In this document: positions 23,288-32,485 of the stretch, one piece after another | Layout: each line of letters begins with the position of its first letter | How positions within the stretch are numbered: the stretch's first letter is position 1 | From: Bacteroidaceae bacterium | GTDB taxonomy: Bacteria > Bacteroidota > Bacteroidia > Bacteroidales > Bacteroidaceae | NCBI GenBank assembly: GCA_024398785.1 | Contig: JAKSIO010000003.1 | Location: 1-64,000 of the forward strand | Length of the DNA: 64,000 nucleotides | Direction: 5' to 3' | Notes under the pieces: generated by a model | What the model was told of the DNA's origin: nothing | Seen by the model: the letters and a program-made list of their open reading frames with translations, nothing else | The model's database searches: none | Translations under genes and position numbers: made by a program

Positions 23288-26200
23288 ATGAGCATATATG
23301 AACTTAGTATAAGAAGACCGGTACTTGCTACCGTGTTCATGCTGGTTATTCTGTTGTTCGGTTTTATTGGATATACATTCCTGGGAACACGTGAATTTCC
23401 AAATGTTGACCAGCCTATTATCACCGTATCGGTAAGTTATCCTGGTGCTAATGCCGATGTTATTATGAGCCAGATTACGGAACCGTTGGAACAGAATATT
23501 AACGGTATTCCGGGCATACGCTCGCTGAGCAGTGTCAGCAGTCAGGGCTCAAGCCGTATTACGGTTGAATTTGAACTCAGCGTAGATCTTGAAACGGCAG
23601 CCAACGACGTACGTGACAAGGTATCGCGCGCGCAGCGTTATCTGCCGCGTGACTGTGATCCTCCTACGGTTTCCAAAGCCGATGCCGACGCTACTCCGAT
23701 TATGCAGATAAGCGTGTTCAGTACCACAGTTCCTATTATGGAAGTTAGCCAGATTGCAGACCTTACTGTCAAGGAGCGTTTGCAGACTATTCCCGATGTG
23801 AGCGCAGTAGAGCTCTGGGGTGAAAAGCGCTATGCCATGCGACTTTGGCTTGATCCTATAAAGATGGCAGGTTACGGTATTACGCCTATGGATGTCAAGA
23901 CTGCAATTGACAGGGAAAATGTGGAGCTTCCGGCCGGTCGTGTTGAGGGTGACAAGATTGAACTTTCAATCCGTACGTTAGGCCTTATGACCACACCAAA
24001 GGAGTTTAACGATGTCATAATAAAACGTGTGGGCGACCGTGTTATCCGTTTCCAGGATATAGGTACCGCCGAACTTGGCCCGGAGGATATCCGCAGTGTG
24101 TTCAAGGTGAACGGTGTTCCTATGGTCAACGCGGTAATCATACCGCAGCCGGGTGCCAACCATATCAAGATTGCCGACGAAGCCATAAGGCGTGTTGAAG
24201 AACTTAAGAAAGACCTTCCGGAAGATGTCCATGTACAGGTTATGTTTGACAATACTCGCTTTGTACGTGCTTCTATCAAAGAGGTGAGTAGTACGGTTAT
24301 TGAGGCATTCATACTGGTTGTATTCATTATTTTCTTCTTCCTGCGTGACTGGCGTGTCACCATGGTTCCGGTTGTGGTTATTCCGGTATCCCTGGTGGGC
24401 TCGTTCTTTATAATGTATATTGCCGGTTTCTCAATAAACGTTCTTACAATGCTGGCTGTGGTGCTGTCTGTGGGACTTGTGGTAGACGATGCCATAGTTA
24501 TGACGGAAAATATCTACAACCGTATAGAACGCGGAATGACTCCGTTCGAGGCTGGTATAGACGGTGCACGGGAAATTTTCTTTGCAGTAATTTCTACAAC
24601 AATCACTCTTGTAGCAGTGTTCCTGCCTATTGTTTTTATGGATGGTATGACAGGAAAACTGTTCAAGGAATTCAGTATTGTCATTTCCGGTGCCGTAATA
24701 ATATCATCATTGGTTGCTCTGACTTTTACTCCTATGCTTGCAACCAAGATTCTTCGCAAACGTGATAATAAGAACTGGCTTCAGGTAAAGACAGATCCGT
24801 TCTTTGACGGTATGACCAACGGCTATCATAATCTGTTGCAGAAGTTTATGGCCCGCAAGTGGCTCTCTCCAGTCATAATGCTTGTAATGTTCGGGCTGAT
24901 ATTCCTTTTGTGGAAAACAATCCCTACCGAACTTTCTCCGCTTGAAGACCGTTCTCAGTTTACTGTCCGCGTAATAGGTCAGGAGGGCAGTACTTTTGAA
25001 TATGTGCGCGATGTGCTGAGTGATATGTCTGATGTTACCGAACGCGTTGTGCCGGAATATCAGTCTATTGCACAACGTGGATGGGGCAGCAGCGGTATGA
25101 TTAACGTTATTCTGCCCGACCTGGACAAACGTGAACGCTCACAGATGGAAATGGCTGAACAGATGATGCAGGAGGTTCAGAAAGAGACCCGTGCCCGTGT
25201 TGTTGTACAGCAGTCTTCAACATTTGGAGGCCGTCGTGGCGGTATGCCTGTGCAGTATGTTCTGCAGGCCCCGAATATTGAAAAACTGCAGGCTATTCTG
25301 CCAAAGTTTATGGAACGCGTTGAGCAGAGCCCGGTTTTCCGTATGGCCGATGTTGACCTTAAGTTTACAAAACCGGAGATGCGTATCCATATTGACCGTG
25401 ACAAGGCAACAAGTCTTGGTGTTACTACACAGTCTATAGGTCAGACACTCCAATATGCCCTTTCCGGTCAGAGAATGGGTTATTTTTACATGAACGGAAA
25501 ACAGTATCAGATACTTGGTGAAATAAACCGTCAGCAGCGTAATACACCGCTCAATCTGCGTTCTATATTCCTGCGCAATACTGATGGTGAGATGGTTCAG
25601 ATGGACAACGTGGTTAGCCTTGAAGAGAATGTGGCTCCGCCGCAGTTGTACCGTTACAACCGTTTTGTCAGTGCAACAGTATCTGCCGGTCTGCAGGCCG
25701 GATACACTCTTGGTGACGGACTGGACGAAATGGACCGTATTGCTGCCGATGTGCTTGACGATACGTTCCGTACTGCTTTGGCTGGTGAAAGCAAGGAATT
25801 CCGCGAAAGTTCAAGCAGTCTTATGTTTGCTCTTATTCTGGCACTTGTGCTTATTTTCCTGGTGCTCGCTGCTCAGTTTGAAAGTTTCAAGGACCCGGTA
25901 ATCATTATGCTTACAGTGCCGTTAGCTATTGTAGGTGCTTTGGCTCTTATGTATTTTACAAATCAGACGTTGAATATATTCTCGGAAATAGGTATTATTA
26001 TGCTTATTGGCCTTGTGGCAAAGAACGGTATTCTTATTGTTGAGTTTGCCAACCAGCGTCAGGCGGCAGGTATGAGCAAGTTTGAGGCTATTGTAGGAGC
26101 TGCAACCCAGCGTCTGCGTCCTATTCTTATGACAAGTATTTCCACTGTTCTGGGTCTGTTGCCGCTCTGCTTTGCACATGGAGAAGGAGCTGCAGGACGT

Positions 26201-26332
26201 GTGTCAATGGGTATGAGTGTTGTGGGCGGTATGGTGTTTGCAACGTTTATGACATTGCTTGTTGTACCTTCTGTATATATGTTCATCTCTACGGATTTAT
26301 CAAAGAAAAATGAAAAGAATAACAATAAGTAA
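23288..26332 (+). CDS. RND multidrug efflux pump, inner-membrane subunit (AcrB/HAE1 family)
   Basis: The 1014-residue protein is a proton-driven trimeric exporter. Twelve TM helices and two large periplasmic loops are expected. It has the N-terminus SIYELSIRRPVLATVFML, the proton-relay Asp pair in SVGLVVDDAIVMTENI (TM4) and Lys in LIGLVAKNGILIVEF (TM10). The length is slightly below AcrB (about 1050). It lies in a complete adaptor-pump-channel set. Its 3' end overlaps the channel gene by 23 bp, which couples translation. Confidence 0.95.
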   Translation: MSIYELSIRRPVLATVFMLVILLFGFIGYTFLGTREFPNVDQPIITVSVSYPGANADVIMSQITEPLEQNINGIPGIRSLSSVSSQGSSRITVEFELSVDLETAANDVRDKVSRAQRYLPRDCDPPTVSKADADATPIMQISVFSTTVPIMEVSQIADLTVKERLQTIPDVSAVELWGEKRYAMRLWLDPIKMAGYGITPMDVKTAIDRENVELPAGRVEGDKIELSIRTLGLMTTPKEFNDVIIKRVGDRVIRFQDIGTAELGPEDIRSVFKVNGVPMVNAVIIPQPGANHIKIADEAIRRVEELKKDLPEDVHVQVMFDNTRFVRASIKEVSSTVIEAFILVVFIIFFFLRDWRVTMVPVVVIPVSLVGSFFIMYIAGFSINVLTMLAVVLSVGLVVDDAIVMTENIYNRIERGMTPFEAGIDGAREIFFAVISTTITLVAVFLPIVFMDGMTGKLFKEFSIVISGAVIISSLVALTFTPMLATKILRKRDNKNWLQVKTDPFFDGMTNGYHNLLQKFMARKWLSPVIMLVMFGLIFLLWKTIPTELSPLEDRSQFTVRVIGQEGSTFEYVRDVLSDMSDVTERVVPEYQSIAQRGWGSSGMINVILPDLDKRERSQMEMAEQMMQEVQKETRARVVVQQSSTFGGRRGGMPVQYVLQAPNIEKLQAILPKFMERVEQSPVFRMADVDLKFTKPEMRIHIDRDKATSLGVTTQSIGQTLQYALSGQRMGYFYMNGKQYQILGEINRQQRNTPLNLRSIFLRNTDGEMVQMDNVVSLEENVAPPQLYRYNRFVSATVSAGLQAGYTLGDGLDEMDRIAADVLDDTFRTALAGESKEFRESSSSLMFALILALVLIFLVLAAQFESFKDPVIIMLTVPLAIVGALALMYFTNQTLNIFSEIGIIMLIGLVAKNGILIVEFANQRQAAGMSKFEAIVGAATQRLRPILMTSISTVLGLLPLCFAHGEGAAGRVSMGMSVVGGMVFATFMTLLVVPSVYMFISTDLSKKNEKNNNK

Positions 26333-27695
26333 AATAGTCTTTGTCATAAGCCTAGGTTTATGCAACGGTCTTTCTGCACAGAATATCAGTATTGTTGAAC
26401 TCCAGCCCGGACTGGATTATGCACCGGGTGTTGTGGTTTCCTTACAGGAGTGTGTGGATTCCGGTCTTGTGCGTAACTATTCTGTTAGAATTGCGCGTGG
26501 AAAGGAACAGATTGCAGATGAAAAAGCAACAAGGGGAAATGCCGGTATGTGGCCTTCTTTGGATTTGAGTGCATCATACAGCGGAACTAACAATGACCAG
26601 AATACTTTTTATCGTGATGGAACTGATCAGCATGCTGATCCATCATTGAATTCAACTATAACTACCGGTCTGCAACTTTCCTGGACGGTATTCAACGGTT
26701 TTTCCATAGCAACTGAATATAAGCGCCTGAAAGAAATGAAATGGCAGAGTTCCATTGATATGCGTATTGCTCTGGAAGATTATGTTGCAGATGTTGCTCA
26801 AAGCTATTATTCTCTGATAAGACAGCGTATACGTCTGCAGAATCTTTTGCGCAGTGTGTCTCTGTCCGGTGAACGTTTGCGTATTGTAGAGGAAAGCTAT
26901 AAACTTGGTGCTATGAGCGGACTTGAATATCAACAGGCAAAAGTGGACTATAATGCCGATACAGCCAGTTATATTACTCAGGTGGAGCAGGTGCGCAAAC
27001 TTGAGATCAATCTGAACAGTCTGCTTGAACTTGATGATATGGACCGTCATACTATTCCTGCTGATAGTATTATAGTTCCCAATTCATCACTGATACGGGA
27101 ACAGCTTTGGAACAATGCATTGCTGAACAATGCGGATCTGTTGCGCGCCGGTAGTCAGACACAAGTTAGCAGGTTGGCATTGAAGGCTGCTCAAAGCCGC
27201 AATTATCCGTACCTGAAGATTACCGGAGCTTATCAGTTCCGGGATGCATTGTATGGCGATGCCGAACAATATACTTATTCTCATATAAACAGTTATGGAC
27301 CTCAGTTTGGTGCTTCTGCCGGAATTAATGTTTTCAATGGCGGTGCCCGCCGTGTGGAACAGCGTACAGCAAAACTTTCTGTTCTGAATGCACAGCTTCA
27401 GGAGGAAAGTGTGGAGAGTTCTCTGTCAGCAGATATGGCTCAACTTTGGATGGCATACCAGAACAACTTGCATTTGTGGGAACTGGAAAAGGCTAATCTT
27501 GACGTGGCAAGGAGCAACTTTGACATTGCATTGGAGCGCTACCGCCTTCATGAATTGAGCGGTATAGAATTGCGCGAGGCTCAGTTGAGTCTTCTTTCTT
27601 CGGAAGAACGCCTTTCTACTGCGGAGTATAATGTAAAAATCTGCGAAATTTCTTTGTTGCAACTATCGGGCGATTTGCTGAGTGCCGAGCTATAA
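26310..27695 (+). CDS. TolC-family outer-membrane efflux channel
   Basis: The 461-residue protein completes the tripartite pump. The start at 26310 (MKRITISKIVFVI) gives a signal peptide ending near LSAQ. An earlier in-frame start lies deep in the pump gene. Two OEP repeats of long helices and short strands are visible, for example SLQECVDSGLVRNYSVRIAR and GVNVFNGG-like turns (SWTVFNGFSIATEY and INVFNGGARRVEQR). The next gene starts 3 bp later. Confidence 0.9.
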   Translation: MKRITISKIVFVISLGLCNGLSAQNISIVELQPGLDYAPGVVVSLQECVDSGLVRNYSVRIARGKEQIADEKATRGNAGMWPSLDLSASYSGTNNDQNTFYRDGTDQHADPSLNSTITTGLQLSWTVFNGFSIATEYKRLKEMKWQSSIDMRIALEDYVADVAQSYYSLIRQRIRLQNLLRSVSLSGERLRIVEESYKLGAMSGLEYQQAKVDYNADTASYITQVEQVRKLEINLNSLLELDDMDRHTIPADSIIVPNSSLIREQLWNNALLNNADLLRAGSQTQVSRLALKAAQSRNYPYLKITGAYQFRDALYGDAEQYTYSHINSYGPQFGASAGINVFNGGARRVEQRTAKLSVLNAQLQEESVESSLSADMAQLWMAYQNNLHLWELEKANLDVARSNFDIALERYRLHELSGIELREAQLSLLSSEERLSTAEYNVKICEISLLQLSGDLLSAEL

Positions 27696-27698
27696 ATT

Positions 27699-28295
27699 AT
27701 GCTGTTAAGACTGTTCTGGTGCTTTTTTAAAATTGGACTGTTCGGGTTCGGTGGCGGTATGGGTGTAGTGGCGCTCATTCAGCATGACGTTGTGGAAAAA
27801 AACGGATGGATTACCGATACACAGTTTACAGATATCGTGGCAATAAGCCAGATGACACCCGGTCCTGTGGGAATAAATGCTGCAACGTATGTCGGTTATT
27901 CTGCAATGATTGACAACGGCTATTCACGCTCACAGGCAATAGCAGGATCATTGGTGACAAGCGCAGCGCTAATCTTACCGTCGTTTATTCTGATGATACT
28001 GATTAGTGTATTTTTTTTGCGGTATAAGGATAATGCACGTATAAAGCAAGCGCTTGGTATTGTTCGCATGGTGATTGCCGGTTTGTTTATTGCTACAGTA
28101 ATCATGTTGTGCAACAGTAATTCCATGGGAACTTTCAAGACCGGTTCCGGAGAATTCAACCCTCAGTTTGCAATAAGTGTAGCTATAGGTCTGACATGTT
28201 TTTATGCCGGCTATTACAAAAAAATGAGTCCTATTACAGTTGTTGCCGGGGCGGGCATAATAGGATGGGTGTGTTATGGATTGATAGGTGTTTGA
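27699..28295 (+). CDS. chrA: Chromate transporter family protein, single CHR domain (first half)
   Basis: The 198-residue membrane protein has one CHR domain with FKIGLFGFGGGMGVV, WITDTQFTDIVAISQMTPGPVGINAATYVGY and about five to six TM segments. Short CHR proteins usually work as adjacent pairs forming a ChrA-like unit. Here the partner (31139-31660) lies on the other side of uvrA and on the opposite strand. It is the fifth gene of the GHL10-RND operon. Chromate or sulfate export is only a family-level guess. Confidence 0.88.
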   Translation: MLLRLFWCFFKIGLFGFGGGMGVVALIQHDVVEKNGWITDTQFTDIVAISQMTPGPVGINAATYVGYSAMIDNGYSRSQAIAGSLVTSAALILPSFILMILISVFFLRYKDNARIKQALGIVRMVIAGLFIATVIMLCNSNSMGTFKTGSGEFNPQFAISVAIGLTCFYAGYYKKMSPITVVAGAGIIGWVCYGLIGV

Positions 28296-28313
28296 TGCCT
28301 GATTAACATTGAT

Positions 28314-31136
28314 ATGGAGGAAGGAAATATAAAGGTTAGAAATGCGCATGTCAATAATCTCAAGGGTATTGATGTAGAGATACCGCGTGGTAAATTTGTT
28401 GTTGTTACGGGTCTCAGCGGCAGCGGCAAATCTTCGTTGGCATTCAATACGTTGTATGCTGAGGGACAGCGCCGTTATGTGGAATCGTTGAGTGCTTATG
28501 CCCGACAGTTTATGGGCAAAATGAAAAAACCTGATTGTGACTCCATTGAAGGTCTGCCTCCAACTATTGCCATTGAACAGAAAGTTACCAACCGTAATCC
28601 GCGTTCAACAGTGGGAACCATGACGGAAATATGGGACTATATGCGTTTACTTTATGCTCGTATAGGCAAAACATATTCTCCAATCAGCGGAGAAATGGTT
28701 AAGCGTCATACTCCGCAGGATCTTGTTGACTGTATGCTCAATCACCAGGAAGGTCAGCATTTCCTGCTTCTTTCTCCTGTCAGGAGCAATCCTTCGGAAT
28801 TTGTAACCAAACTTCAGGAATATCTTAAAGAGGGTTATGCCAGAATTGAAATAAGCGGACAAGTTGAACGTATTCAGGATGTAATTGTTTCAAATAAAGA
28901 TACTGAACCATTATCGGTTGACAACGCTTTTCTGGTGATAGACCGTCTTGCGGTTGACAGTTCCGAAGTTGGAAAAAGCCGATTGCTGCAGTCTGCACAG
29001 ACTGCTTTTTATGAAGGTCAGGGGACTTGTCTGATGCGTTTTGTTGAACCAGATGAACTTGTGACATTTTCAAACAGTTTCTCTGCAGACGGAATTGATT
29101 TTCAGGAACCTACGGAATATACATTCAGTTTTAATTCTCCGATGGGGGCTTGTCCTGTCTGTGAAGGATTTGGACGTACCATTGGCATCGATCCCAATCT
29201 GGTTATTCCGCATCAGGAACTGAGTGTGTATGACGGTGCTGTCCAGTGCTGGAGAGGCGATGTCATGAGCGGCTGGAAGGATGCGTTTATTGAGCAGTCC
29301 CAAAGTGTGAATTTCCCGGTGTTTACGCCTTATTTTCAGCTTACGCAAAAAGAAAAGGATTATTTGTGGCATGGTGATGGAACGGATAATTGTGTCTCAA
29401 TAGATTCTACCATCAAATCTATTGAAAAGAATCAGTATAAAGTGCAATTCCGCGCAATGTTGTCGCGTTACAAAGGTAAGACAACGTGTACAGCATGTGG
29501 CGGCCACAGACTCAAACCTCAGGCTGAATATGTAAAAATTGCCGGCAAATCCATTACGGAACTGGCTGATATGCCGCTTGACAGGTTGCAGATTTTCTTC
29601 AGCGGGCTGGAACCAAAACTTGAAGAACATGAAAAATTGATTGCAAGACGTCTGCTTTTTGAAATAAACCGTCGTCTGGAACTCATGCTTATGGTCGGTC
29701 TGGGTTATCTGACTCTGAACCGTTCAGGAGCTACATTGTCCGGCGGTGAGGGACAGCGTATCAATATCGTCAAATCCATCGGAAGCAGTCTTGTCGGGTC
29801 CTTGTATGTACTTGATGAACCCAGTATAGGGTTGCATAGCCGTGATACCCAGCGTCTTATTCAGGTTATCCGGGCGTTGCAGCAGGCTGGAAATACGGTT
29901 ATAGTTGTTGAACATGATGGTGATATTATCCGTGCTGCTGACTGGATGATTGAAATAGGTCCTGCAGCTGGTAGAAACGGTGGAAATGTTATGTATTCAG
30001 GTCCGTTGAACGCCATTCCTGCAAATCTGGACAGTTACACTGCGCACTATCTGCGAAAGTACGCTAATGAGAAAACTCAAAACGGACATGAGTTCCCTGT
30101 TCCCCGCAGTTGGAACAATAAAATAGTTATCAGGGGTGCACGCCAGAATAATTTGAAAAATATTGATGTGACCATACCTCTCAATGTGCTTACTGTTGTA
30201 ACGGGAGTGAGCGGAAGCGGCAAGACGTCGCTTGTACGCAGTATATTGTATAACGCTCTTTTACAATACTTTGGTCAGGGAACCAGCGACCAACCCGGTA
30301 GTTTTACAAAGCTTGAGGGTGACATGCGTATGATATGCGGCGTGGAATTTGTAAATCAGGAGTCAATAGGGCATAACAGCCGTTCAAATCCGGTGACATA
30401 CGTCCGTGCATACGATGAAATTCGCCATTTGTTTGCAGATCAGCCTATTGCTGCCCAAATGGGATTCAAACAGGGATTTTTTTCATTCAACAGCGATGGC
30501 GGCCGTTGTGACGAGTGCAAGGGTGACGGTGTGATTCAAGTACCGATGCAGTTTATGAGCGATATGACACTTGAATGTCCGTCCTGTCACGGAAAACGTT
30601 TCAAACCCGATGTGCTGGAGGTTACTTATAACGGCTGTAATGTATGGGATATACTTGAAATGACAGTAAATCAGGCTATTGAATTCTTTAATAAAGATAT
30701 TGATCCTAAAAACGCTGTTACTGTTAAACATATTCTTAAAAGACTTGCATCTTTGCAGCGGGTGGGCCTTGGATACATAAAACTTGGACAGAGCAGCAAT
30801 ACATTGTCAGGAGGTGAGAACCAGCGTGTAAAACTGGCCTATTATCTGAGTCAGGAAAAGGTGGAACCGACCATGTTTATATTTGATGAACCTACAACAG
30901 GTCTGCATTATCATGATATTGAGACACTGATGACATCGTTTGACGCAATGATAAGCCGCGGTCACACCATTGTTCTGATTGAACACAATATTGAAGTAAT
31001 CAGCCGTGCAGACTATATTGTTGACCTTGGCCCTGAAGGTGGTGATAACGGCGGCGATATAGTGGTTTGCGGAACTCCCCAGCAAGTTATGGCTTGCAAG
31101 CAGTCTTATACAGGTGAAGCTCTGAGAGAAATGTAA
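28314..31136 (+). CDS. uvrA: Excinuclease ABC subunit A
   Basis: UvrA finds bulky DNA lesions and loads UvrB. The 940-residue length matches E. coli UvrA. There are two ABC ATPase modules: Walker A GLSGSGKSS (33-41) and GVSGSGKTS (about 632-640), and signature motifs LSGGEGQR and LSGGENQR. Zinc-type Cys pairs are CPVCEGFG, CTACGG, CDECKGDG and CPSCHG. It comes 18 bp after the chromate-transporter half, so it is probably read from the same operon. It is convergent with the second half, with 2 bp between. Bacteroidota often have more than one uvrA paralogue, so this may not be the only copy. Confidence 0.95.
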   Translation: MEEGNIKVRNAHVNNLKGIDVEIPRGKFVVVTGLSGSGKSSLAFNTLYAEGQRRYVESLSAYARQFMGKMKKPDCDSIEGLPPTIAIEQKVTNRNPRSTVGTMTEIWDYMRLLYARIGKTYSPISGEMVKRHTPQDLVDCMLNHQEGQHFLLLSPVRSNPSEFVTKLQEYLKEGYARIEISGQVERIQDVIVSNKDTEPLSVDNAFLVIDRLAVDSSEVGKSRLLQSAQTAFYEGQGTCLMRFVEPDELVTFSNSFSADGIDFQEPTEYTFSFNSPMGACPVCEGFGRTIGIDPNLVIPHQELSVYDGAVQCWRGDVMSGWKDAFIEQSQSVNFPVFTPYFQLTQKEKDYLWHGDGTDNCVSIDSTIKSIEKNQYKVQFRAMLSRYKGKTTCTACGGHRLKPQAEYVKIAGKSITELADMPLDRLQIFFSGLEPKLEEHEKLIARRLLFEINRRLELMLMVGLGYLTLNRSGATLSGGEGQRINIVKSIGSSLVGSLYVLDEPSIGLHSRDTQRLIQVIRALQQAGNTVIVVEHDGDIIRAADWMIEIGPAAGRNGGNVMYSGPLNAIPANLDSYTAHYLRKYANEKTQNGHEFPVPRSWNNKIVIRGARQNNLKNIDVTIPLNVLTVVTGVSGSGKTSLVRSILYNALLQYFGQGTSDQPGSFTKLEGDMRMICGVEFVNQESIGHNSRSNPVTYVRAYDEIRHLFADQPIAAQMGFKQGFFSFNSDGGRCDECKGDGVIQVPMQFMSDMTLECPSCHGKRFKPDVLEVTYNGCNVWDILEMTVNQAIEFFNKDIDPKNAVTVKHILKRLASLQRVGLGYIKLGQSSNTLSGGENQRVKLAYYLSQEKVEPTMFIFDEPTTGLHYHDIETLMTSFDAMISRGHTIVLIEHNIEVISRADYIVDLGPEGGDNGGDIVVCGTPQQVMACKQSYTGEALREM

Positions 31137-31138
31137 TG

Positions 31139-31660
31139 CTACTGTCTGACGGTTGACAGGGCTGATAGGACAATTGCAGCGAAAATAACCCACATAGGAC
31201 TTATTCCGCATAGAATCAGTACTGTTGAAACAATAGGAATCCATACTGTTTTCCATGTGAGATGTGCTGCGCGCAGTATGTTTATGACCGGCATTGTAAG
31301 CAGGGCTATAACTGCCGGACGAATCCCTTTGAATACAGCTTCAACATTCGGGTTGTCTTTTATCTGACCAAAGAAAACTGCAATCAGCAGTATTGTTACA
31401 ATGCTGGGTAATGCCGTTGCCAGCGTGCAAATCAAAGCTCCGCAGTAGCGTTTCAGACGGAATCCTATGAAAATGGAAAAATTGATTGCAAATACTCCCG
31501 GAGCTGATTGCGCAATAGCCATCAGATCAAGAAATTCGTCGTTTTCAAGCCAATGTCTTTTCTGAACAACTTCTCTTTCAATCATCGGAATCATTACATA
31601 ACCGCCGCCTATTGTAAAGAATCCTATTTTCAGGAATGTTAGAAATAATCTTAAAAGCAT
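31139..31660 (-). CDS. chrA: Chromate transporter family protein, single CHR domain (second half)
   Basis: The 173-residue protein has the CHR pattern FLKIGFFTIGGGYVMIPMI, WLENDEFLDLMAIAQSAPGVFAINFSIFIGF and about five TM helices. It is shorter than its presumed partner at 27699. It follows menG by 6 bp on the minus strand and is probably co-transcribed with it. The pair is therefore split over two convergent operons with uvrA between. Confidence 0.88.
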   Translation of the reverse strand: MLLRLFLTFLKIGFFTIGGGYVMIPMIEREVVQKRHWLENDEFLDLMAIAQSAPGVFAINFSIFIGFRLKRYCGALICTLATALPSIVTILLIAVFFGQIKDNPNVEAVFKGIRPAVIALLTMPVINILRAAHLTWKTVWIPIVSTVLILCGISPMWVIFAAIVLSALSTVRQ

Positions 31661-31666
31661 TTGTCT

Positions 31667-32386
31667 TTAAACGGCTCTGTAACCAATATACAGGTTTGCA
31701 ATATTGAATGTAAGTGATTTGTACTGAACTTTATCAAATCCTGCGTTAATCATCATGCTGCAGAATTCCTGGCCGCACGGAAATTCATAAATGGTAGCCG
31801 GCAAGTATGTGTATGCAGAACGGTTTCCTGCAATCAGACGACCCATAAACGGAATAATGTGCATGTAATACCATTTGACCAGGCTTGCAATCAGCCCTTT
31901 CCGTGGAGTAGAGAACTCAAGAATAACTGCAACGCCTCCGGGTTTCAGAACCCTGATCATCTCCTGCAATCCGCCATTGGTATTTTCAAAATTGCGAATT
32001 CCGAATGCGCATGTCACAGCATCAACACTGCAATCCTGTAAAGATGTGCTCTGGCAGTTTTCCTGTTTGAGAGTAATCCTGTCCTGCAGTTTTTTGCGTT
32101 GTATTTTCCTGCTGCATACCTCAAGCATTCCGCAACTGAAATCCATTCCGATAATATGACTGTTATGTATCTTTTTTGCCAAAAGAACTGCCATATCACC
32201 TGTGCCGGTTGCAAAATCCGCTATTGTGATGTCAGTGCAATTCCTGTTGAAACGCAGTGCCCTGACAGCTTTGCGCCGCCATGCACGGTCTGTACCTAAA
32301 GACAATATGTGATTCAGGCGATCATACGTTGGCGCAATGTCGTTGAACATATTGCTAACATTGTCCCTGCTGATTTTTTTTGCCAT
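31667..32386 (-). CDS. menG: Demethylmenaquinone methyltransferase
   Basis: This SAM-dependent methyltransferase does the last step of menaquinone synthesis (UbiE/MenG family). The 239-residue protein starts at MAKKISRDNV (32386), where FNDIAPTYDRLNHILSLGTDRAWRR is the family N-terminus. A longer frame to 32659 would run back over the promoter and the divergent gene. Motifs are the SAM site IADFATGTGDMAVLLA, then CAFGIRNFEN and GGVAVILEFSTP. It is divergent from the polysaccharide dehydratase gene. Confidence 0.93.
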   Translation of the reverse strand: MAKKISRDNVSNMFNDIAPTYDRLNHILSLGTDRAWRRKAVRALRFNRNCTDITIADFATGTGDMAVLLAKKIHNSHIIGMDFSCGMLEVCSRKIQRKKLQDRITLKQENCQSTSLQDCSVDAVTCAFGIRNFENTNGGLQEMIRVLKPGGVAVILEFSTPRKGLIASLVKWYYMHIIPFMGRLIAGNRSAYTYLPATIYEFPCGQEFCSMMINAGFDKVQYKSLTFNIANLYIGYRAV

Positions 32387-32407
32387 TATGAATCTATTAT
32401 TTCCTTG

Positions 32408-32415
32408 CAAAATTA
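32408..32415 (-). promoter_or_regulatory. -7 element TAATTTTG for menG
   Basis: On the minus strand TAATTTTG lies 21 bp before the menG ATG at 32386. It supports the shorter start chosen for menG. Confidence 0.55.
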
Positions 32416-32436
32416 ACGTTTTTAATGATAAATCAC

Positions 32437-32444
32437 TACCTTTG
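32437..32444 (+). promoter_or_regulatory. -7 element TACCTTTG of the polysaccharide operon
   Basis: A TAnnTTTG match 41 bp before the ATG at 32486. No TTG is at standard spacing. It would drive the eight plus-strand genes up to 41889. Confidence 0.5.
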
Positions 32445-32485
32445 CTCAAATAAAGATTACTGTAATGCTTAAAAAACAATTGTGA

